Assembly (NCBI GenBank): GCA_900755985.1
Contig: CAAEIL010000121.1
Location: forward strand, 1 to 10,608
Direction of reading: 5' to 3'
Origin: Bacteroidales bacterium
Lineage (GTDB): Bacteria; Bacteroidota; Bacteroidia; Bacteroidales; Muribaculaceae
Length of the DNA stretch: 10,608 nt
The translations under genes were made by a program, and so were the position numbers. Within the stretch, counting starts at the first letter, position 1. Each line of letters opens with the position of its first letter. The notes under the pieces are model-generated. The model was not told the origin of the DNA and made no database searches. It saw only the letters and a list, made by a program, of their open reading frames with translations. Below, piece after piece: positions 6,436-10,608 of this stretch.

Positions 6436-7091
6436 AAGACAAAACCGACCGGCTCCTTGATGCTCTGGAGCACCCCGAAAATTATACTGATGCCGAGCTT
6501 GAGCAGATACTTGCCGACCCCGAGGCTCGTGGAGTTTATGATATGCTCCGCAAGACGGCTGATGCCTCCATGCCCGTTCCCGAGATAAATCTCGACGAGG
6601 AGTGGCAACGCTTCGAGGCTAAGCATCCCGGGCGAAAGCTTTTTATACTCCATTGGCTCCCGATCTTAGCTACACGCAAAGCCGCAGCTGTTGTGCTCGC
6701 GCTTGTCGGTACACTCGCTGTGGTTGCCGTCACTATCGGTATGACACATTATATCGGTTCCCGAAGTGAAATGGTGCAGACCGGGCAACCTGAGCCTCAG
6801 AAGCAAACTGTGATTGCCAAAACAGAAGTTGCGCCGGCTGACACCGTTCCGACGGGACTTGCAACTGTGCCCGAAACCATTCTGTTCAAAGGAGAAAATC
6901 TTGAAACGATTCTTGCCGAGATCGCCCGGTACTACGGCGTGTCTGTCAAGTTCAACCGGTACGACGTTAAGTCTCTGGAGCTCTATTTCGAATGGAACCG
7001 GGCTCTACCCCTCAACGAGCTTGTGGAACAACTAAACAACTTCGAGCAAATAGACATTGCAATCTCCGACTCAGTATTGACCGTAAAATGA
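6432..7091 (+). CDS. Single-pass anti-sigma factor with periplasmic DUF4974 (FecR-like) domain
   Basis: A 219-residue protein. The acidic, helical N-terminal part (1-80) should be the cytoplasmic sigma-binding region. One transmembrane helix lies at about 83-107 (AAAVVLALVGTLAVVAVTIG). A Gln/Pro/Thr-rich linker follows to about 148, then a C-terminal DUF4974-type domain at 149-219 with the pattern LFKGENLETIL, IARYYGVSVKF, LYFEW, LNELVEQL. FecR proteins of Bacteroidetes normally carry a FecR core domain between membrane helix and DUF4974; it is absent here, so the protein is shorter than typical members (about 300-390). DUF4974 is structurally of STN type, mirroring the domain at the start of the next protein. 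ATGA overlaps join it to both neighbours. The anti-sigma role is inferred from domains and gene order. Confidence 0.85.
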   Translation: MKDKTDRLLDALEHPENYTDAELEQILADPEARGVYDMLRKTADASMPVPEINLDEEWQRFEAKHPGRKLFILHWLPILATRKAAAVVLALVGTLAVVAVTIGMTHYIGSRSEMVQTGQPEPQKQTVIAKTEVAPADTVPTGLATVPETILFKGENLETILAEIARYYGVSVKFNRYDVKSLELYFEWNRALPLNELVEQLNNFEQIDIAISDSVLTVK

Positions 7092-9631
7092 AACGTATAG
7101 TTATTCTCTTTGCGGCAATGTTTTGTGTCGCCGTTACCCACGCGGGAAAATTCAGCTACCGCTTTAATAATACCCCTTTGGCCGATGCACTCGTGCAGAT
7201 TGCCGGACAACATCCCGACCTCCATATCAACTTCATCTATAACGAACTCGACAAATATTCCGTAACGACAAACGTCCATACTGACGATGCTTACGATATG
7301 CTCCGGCAGCTTGTCGGGCTGAATCCGGTGTCTGTAATTCGTTCCGGTGGCCGATACTACGTTGAGGCCTTTCAGCACGGCAAGTTTGTCTATACCGGGA
7401 GAATTATCGGCATCGACAACGAGCCGGTGGTCGCTGCTACCGTAATGTTGCTTGCGCCCAAAGATTCTACGGTTATCACCTACGGTATCTCAGATGAGTA
7501 TGGGCGATTTTCCATTCCGTGCGATAGACAAGGTGTAATAGGGAAACTGTCATGTCTGGGTTATAAGACAACGACAAGGGAATTTGACAGGTTTTCTGTC
7601 GGCACCATATCTATGGCAGAACAGGCAGTATCATTGGACGCGGTTACCGTAGAGGCGGATAATGCCAGCCTTTATTCCGACAAATCGGTGTATATGCCAA
7701 CTGCAACGCAGAAAAACGCCTCTCAATCAGGCTCGGAATTGCTCAACAACATGGCAATACCACAGTTGAATATCATTTCCGGAAATTCAATAACAACCAA
7801 CGCAGGCAACCCTGTGGCTGTATTCATCGATTATCTTCCGGCCAAGACAAACGACTTGCTGGCAATGCGTGTGAGCGATGTGAAGCGTGTGGAGTATCTG
7901 GAATATCCCTCCGACCCTCGTCTGCAGGGGAATCCATACGTTGTCAATTTCATCATGCAACAGTATGAATATGGCGGTTATGCTAAGGCGTATGGCTACG
8001 GCACATTCCTTAATGGTCATCAGGAACAATTGATCGGAAACATACGTATGCAGTACAAGCGTATGACATACGACCTTATGGGCTCAGCTTATAACAACGG
8101 TCATACACATTCCGGTCAGGACATGACCGAAACTTTCCGTCTGCCTAAGGATGAGGGGAGCGTGGAGCAATTCGAACGTATCTCCGAGGTCAAGTATTCA
8201 AAACGCCACCGCAACAACTACTATCTGATATTCAAGGCGACCTACAATTCCGACAAAGTCCAGGCCTCGACATTAATCAACAGCAACCTCGACAGGCAAC
8301 CTGACGCTTCTCAAAACGGCACGGTACGATATTCCGGCAATGTATATCCTGCCTCAGAGTATTATTCCACAACCAACAATTTCTCAAAATTCATATCTTA
8401 CAACGGATATTACTTCTTTGTTCTTCCGTGCAACAACTCCATCACATTCACTCCTAAATATAGTTTTTCGCACACAGACCAAAGCAGCTATTATTCGGAG
8501 ACCGGGAACCCACCAATACAGAACACCGCGACCGACAACACCAATTATTTGTCTGGGAATTTAAAATTCAAACATTATTTCGATAAATTCGGAAACATCC
8601 TGGGATATGTCAAAGGCTCGTATCAATACAACCGCACATCATATTCCGGCACTGCAAATGGATTGGACCGCGCCAAAGCATCGCGTATAGTTTTTGGAGC
8701 GAACTATGAGCTTTCCGTCAATAAAGTCCGCGGTCATATAGGATTCGGCTGGGTTTGGGACAGATTGCAATTCGGCCCCTCGGTTGACAGTCGCAACGCT
8801 CCTTCTTTCGACGTTTCATTACAGTATTCTCCCACACGCCAACATTCCGTCTCGGCAACATTTCAATATGAGTCATGGCTCCCATCACCAAACTTCAAGA
8901 GCGATCAGATAATAACAGCTTCTCCTTTTCTGAAATATACCGGCAACCCAAACCTTTTCCCGGCAAAGAGCTATGATTTTGATTTCTCTTACACATGGAT
9001 TCCGAACAACAATTATAGTTTAGGCGCATTTGCCTGGGGCTGGATGGTAAAGGACCGTTATGCATACGATTACGAAGCAGATGCCAACGGAGTTATACGA
9101 ACAATAAAGCAGCCTATGGGCTCGTATGCCCAAGGGAACTACGGCATCAAGGGCACTGCCCGTTTCTTTGACAGGTCACTGGTATTGACAGGTAAACTCG
9201 GCCAACTCTTTAACCACAACGGCAAGCCATACAATGCAAATCATTTCCATATTTACTACACCCTTCAGATGGCTTATTATCTCAAAAACTGGAATTTCGG
9301 CCTGACTTATATCTCTACTATAGGAACATGGGACGGCATGATGAACGGCATCTGGCAGCGCGACAAAGATGAATACTATCTGAAAGTCGGTTGGTCTCAT
9401 TCCAACTGGAACATATCGGCATTGGTCGATAACATAGGCAGGTGGAATTGGCGAAGTTCAAAGCGGGAGATGAAAAGTGAGCATTACAGCACCGATGAAA
9501 CTCTCATAAACGGAACTTCTCACGCCATGTTCAGGATAACGGCTACATACACCTTCGGTTTTGGCAAAAAGGTGAGACGCGACAATGAACCTCAACTTGG
9601 TGGCTCCGCAGCATCCGGCATCCTGAAATGA
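7088..9631 (+). CDS. TonB-dependent receptor-like outer membrane protein with STN signalling domain
   Basis: An 847-residue outer-membrane protein starting at the ATG that overlaps the anti-sigma stop; this start gives a clean signal peptide (MKRIVILFAAMFCVAVTHA), unlike upstream in-frame codons inside the anti-sigma gene. Domains in order: STN about 21-95, carboxypeptidase-regulatory-like beta sandwich about 100-180, plug about 184-292 (VSLDAVTVEA, then VAVFIDYLPAK and VKRVEYLEYPSD), and a beta barrel about 293-829 with many alternating aromatic strands. The last strand is TATYTFGFGKKV, followed by a short tail ending GIL, as in many Bacteroidetes barrels. The STN domain implies a transducer that reports ligand binding to the anti-sigma. 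No obvious TonB box is visible, no SusD gene follows, and the barrel resembles the outer-membrane beta-barrel group more than SusC. Ligand unknown. Confidence 0.88.
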   Translation: MKRIVILFAAMFCVAVTHAGKFSYRFNNTPLADALVQIAGQHPDLHINFIYNELDKYSVTTNVHTDDAYDMLRQLVGLNPVSVIRSGGRYYVEAFQHGKFVYTGRIIGIDNEPVVAATVMLLAPKDSTVITYGISDEYGRFSIPCDRQGVIGKLSCLGYKTTTREFDRFSVGTISMAEQAVSLDAVTVEADNASLYSDKSVYMPTATQKNASQSGSELLNNMAIPQLNIISGNSITTNAGNPVAVFIDYLPAKTNDLLAMRVSDVKRVEYLEYPSDPRLQGNPYVVNFIMQQYEYGGYAKAYGYGTFLNGHQEQLIGNIRMQYKRMTYDLMGSAYNNGHTHSGQDMTETFRLPKDEGSVEQFERISEVKYSKRHRNNYYLIFKATYNSDKVQASTLINSNLDRQPDASQNGTVRYSGNVYPASEYYSTTNNFSKFISYNGYYFFVLPCNNSITFTPKYSFSHTDQSSYYSETGNPPIQNTATDNTNYLSGNLKFKHYFDKFGNILGYVKGSYQYNRTSYSGTANGLDRAKASRIVFGANYELSVNKVRGHIGFGWVWDRLQFGPSVDSRNAPSFDVSLQYSPTRQHSVSATFQYESWLPSPNFKSDQIITASPFLKYTGNPNLFPAKSYDFDFSYTWIPNNNYSLGAFAWGWMVKDRYAYDYEADANGVIRTIKQPMGSYAQGNYGIKGTARFFDRSLVLTGKLGQLFNHNGKPYNANHFHIYYTLQMAYYLKNWNFGLTYISTIGTWDGMMNGIWQRDKDEYYLKVGWSHSNWNISALVDNIGRWNWRSSKREMKSEHYSTDETLINGTSHAMFRITATYTFGFGKKVRRDNEPQLGGSAASGILK

Positions 9632-9654
9632 CCTTGACATCTTACCCATACGAC

Positions 9655-9686
9655 AAGATACCCCGGCAGCGATGTCGGGGTATCTT
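9655..9686 (+). terminator. Hairpin terminator after the receptor gene
   Basis: Perfect 11-base arms AAGATACCCCG and CGGGGTATCTT, extended by G-U and C-G pairs, enclose a six-base loop. It lies 24 bases after the receptor stop and before the next promoter. The downstream T tract is short (within TATCTT), so termination may be partial. Confidence 0.75.
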
Positions 9687-9741
9687 CAAAGCATCGAATG
9701 AAATGCCGCAAAAGCACCAATCGTAATTTTACGATTTTCAG

Positions 9742-9749
9742 TAACTTTG
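9742..9749 (+). promoter_or_regulatory. Possible -7 promoter box (TAACTTTG) of the second sigma gene
   Basis: TAACTTTG is an exact TAnnTTTG match and would give a leader of about 75 bases before the ATG at 9829. A poorer match, TACTTTCG at 9782-9789, lies nearer the position used by the first sigma gene. Which one is used cannot be decided from sequence. Confidence 0.5.
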
Positions 9750-9771
9750 CGGACATATGCAAAATCTATCA

Positions 9772-9828
9772 GAATATTTCTTACTTTCGAGGGTTGAGTT
9801 TTCTGGAAGTTGTGTGTCTTAATAGTGT
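9772..9828 (+). repeat. Leader block shared with the first sigma gene (copy 2)
   Basis: These 57 bases directly before the second sigma ATG match 5897-5952 with small indels. The block starts GAATATTT and shares AGTTTT, GAAGTTGTG, TTAATA and TGTATGACG in order. Here the segment equivalent to the first copy's -7 box reads TATTTCTT and no longer fits the promoter consensus. Confidence 0.7.
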
Positions 9829-10314
9829 ATGACGCATTTGTCTATGATGAAAGGAAACGACATAGAGCAGCTTTTCAAAACACATTACGCGCAGATGTTC
9901 CGGTTGGCCGTGGCACATCTGCACGACGATGACACGGCGCGCGACATCGTCAATGATGTGTTTTTAACATTGCTCGACGGCAGTTCGGACTTTCTCATTT
10001 CCGGCGCTTATCTTCTCAAAGCGGTGCGCAACCGCTGTCTGAACCATATCCGTGATTGCAATATCCATCAACGAATTGCAAACCGCTATTTTCTCGACAT
10101 GGAGGAATACGAAGCCGAGGATTGGCCCAACGAGGAAACCATTGCAAGATTATACAACCTTATCCGCAATGACATTTCCCCACAAGCTCGCCGCATTATG
10201 GAACTGCGATTTTACGAGAGTATGAAGTTCTCACAAATCGCAAAATGTATGGGCATAAGCCAGACGGCCGTTTATCGTCATCTGAGTCATGCACTGTGGA
10301 AAAGGCGCGTTTGA
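9829..10314 (+). CDS. ECF-type RNA polymerase sigma factor, second copy (no anti-sigma follows)
   Basis: A 161-residue ECF sigma, clearly paralogous to the one at 5953. Both have DIEQLFK near the start, ARDIV-DVF in region 2, a W-E acidic inter-domain stretch (DEWPDPED against EDWPNEET), and a region 4 helix-turn-helix (GISQTAVYRHLSHA against GISETAVYKHLRHA). Start at 9829 is favoured because its leader and TGTATGACG context match the first sigma gene; an ATG at 9844 or 9847 would also give an intact region 2. The end is abrupt: after SHA the protein reads only LWKRRV, whereas the paralogue continues through IDVLRQNFNRK. No anti-sigma or receptor gene follows within the remaining 294 bases. 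It may be a solitary sigma, or the surviving head of an operon whose rest was lost or displaced by the repeats just after it. Confidence 0.88.
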   Translation: MTHLSMMKGNDIEQLFKTHYAQMFRLAVAHLHDDDTARDIVNDVFLTLLDGSSDFLISGAYLLKAVRNRCLNHIRDCNIHQRIANRYFLDMEEYEAEDWPNEETIARLYNLIRNDISPQARRIMELRFYESMKFSQIAKCMGISQTAVYRHLSHALWKRRV

Positions 10315-10315
10315 T

Positions 10316-10330
10316 TGCCCCCTTCGGGCA
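10316..10330 (+). terminator. Short GC hairpin just after the second sigma gene
   Basis: TGCCC and GGGCA pair around a five-base loop, starting one base after the stop codon. There is no T-run. It may contribute to termination or be part of the repeat cluster that follows. Confidence 0.35.
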
Positions 10331-10338
10331 CGCGGGAT

Positions 10339-10405
10339 TTGACCCCTCGGGCAAAATAATGTTGACCCCTTAAAAGTCCTGGCGGCGGGGGTCAATCTTA
10401 TTATT
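10339..10405. repeat. TTGACCCC direct and inverted repeat cluster; possible mobile-element end
   Basis: TTGACCCC occurs at 10339-10346 and 10362-10369, a spacing of 23 bases, and its complement GGGGTCAA at 10388-10395. The second and third copies form a larger imperfect inverted repeat, AATAATGTTGACCCC (10355-10369) against GGGGTCAATCTTATTATT (10388-10405). The cluster is far more GC-rich than the flanking AT-rich DNA. Short repeats of this kind resemble the multiple terminal repeats of IS21-type elements seen in Bacteroidales, but no transposase is in the window. The inverted pair could alternatively act as a terminator, being followed by TCTTATTATTT. Confidence 0.45.
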
Positions 10406-10429
10406 TAATCACATTGCAATCTCTTTAAT

Positions 10430-10466
10430 GAGGGTGTATCCTAAAAGTGAATTACGATATACCCTC
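10430..10466. repeat. Inverted repeat in the terminal gene-free stretch
   Basis: GAGGGTGTATC (10430-10440) pairs with GATATACCCTC (10456-10466), with one G-U, around a 15-base loop. Function unknown. Confidence 0.4.
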
Positions 10467-10485
10467 TCTATATCAATATATGGAG
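10466..10485. repeat. Small hairpin adjoining the previous one
   Basis: CTCTATAT and ATATGGAG pair, with one G-U on the plus strand, around the four-base loop CAAT. It shares its first base with the hairpin to its left. From here to the window end I see no supported gene; the sequence is AT-rich. Confidence 0.35.
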
Positions 10486-10608
10486 ACCCGTATCAATGTA
10501 TAATAAGGAGTCATTAATGTCCCATTAAAATCGGGAAGAGTACTTTGAAATCGTTGAAATTTAGTTTGTTGCAAAGGTTTTGCGGCCGAACGGACTTGAT
10601 TTGCTATA

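Noticed and set aside
6992..7087. Longer receptor reading frame starting inside the anti-sigma gene
   Set aside because: It would bury the signal peptide; the ATG at 7088 overlaps the anti-sigma stop and gives a proper export signal.
10428..10517. 29-codon plus-strand frame in the terminal stretch
   Set aside because: Too short, overlaps two hairpins, and shows no family resemblance.
10473..10608. Minus-strand frame open from the right edge for 44 codons
   Set aside because: It could be the end of a gene outside the window, but it covers a hairpin and shows no recognisable motif; another frame on the same strand is also open briefly, so there is no basis to choose.

Overview
This window looks like chromosomal DNA from the order Bacteroidales, plausibly a Muribaculaceae- or Bacteroides-like gut bacterium. 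Three things point there. Several genes are preceded by the Bacteroidetes -7 promoter box TAnnTTTG and lack a Shine-Dalgarno sequence. There is an ECF sigma / DUF4974 anti-sigma / STN-domain TonB-dependent receptor operon. The protein families are typical of the group. The genus assignment is inference.

Left part (1-4479, minus strand). The 5' part of a MaeB-type malic enzyme gene runs off the left edge. Upstream of it is a 685-base gene-free stretch. This holds a near-perfect Bacteroidetes promoter (TTTG-N19-TATCTTTG), a candidate structured noncoding RNA of about 265 nt ending in a T-run, and a long hairpin that probably terminates the next operon. That operon, read right to left, is ruvX-def-ettA: a Holliday-junction resolvase-like nuclease, peptide deformylase and the ABC-F translation factor EttA. 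It is tightly spaced and driven by a promoter whose start site is predicted only a few bases before the ruvX ATG.

Middle (4480-5777). A divergent intergenic region leads into a plus-strand gene for a membrane acyltransferase of the OafA/Acyl_transf_3 type. It is visibly more AT-rich than its neighbours and may be an accessory surface-polysaccharide modification gene.

Right part (5778-10608, plus strand). A three-gene cell-surface signalling operon is joined by ATGA stop/start overlaps: an ECF sigma factor, a single-pass anti-sigma with a periplasmic DUF4974 domain, and a TonB-dependent-receptor-like outer-membrane barrel with an N-terminal STN signalling domain. No SusD partner is present. 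The likely circuit is ligand binding at the barrel, STN contact with the anti-sigma in the periplasm, then release of sigma. After a hairpin terminator comes a second, paralogous ECF sigma gene. Its 57-base leader is clearly related to that of the first sigma, but no anti-sigma or receptor follows it. It ends next to GC-rich TTGACCCC repeats and hairpins that resemble a mobile-element end or remnant.

The observations most worth a second look are the candidate structured RNA upstream of the malic enzyme, the leader shared by the two sigma genes, and the orphan sigma bordered by repeats. Everything else belongs to recognisable families.
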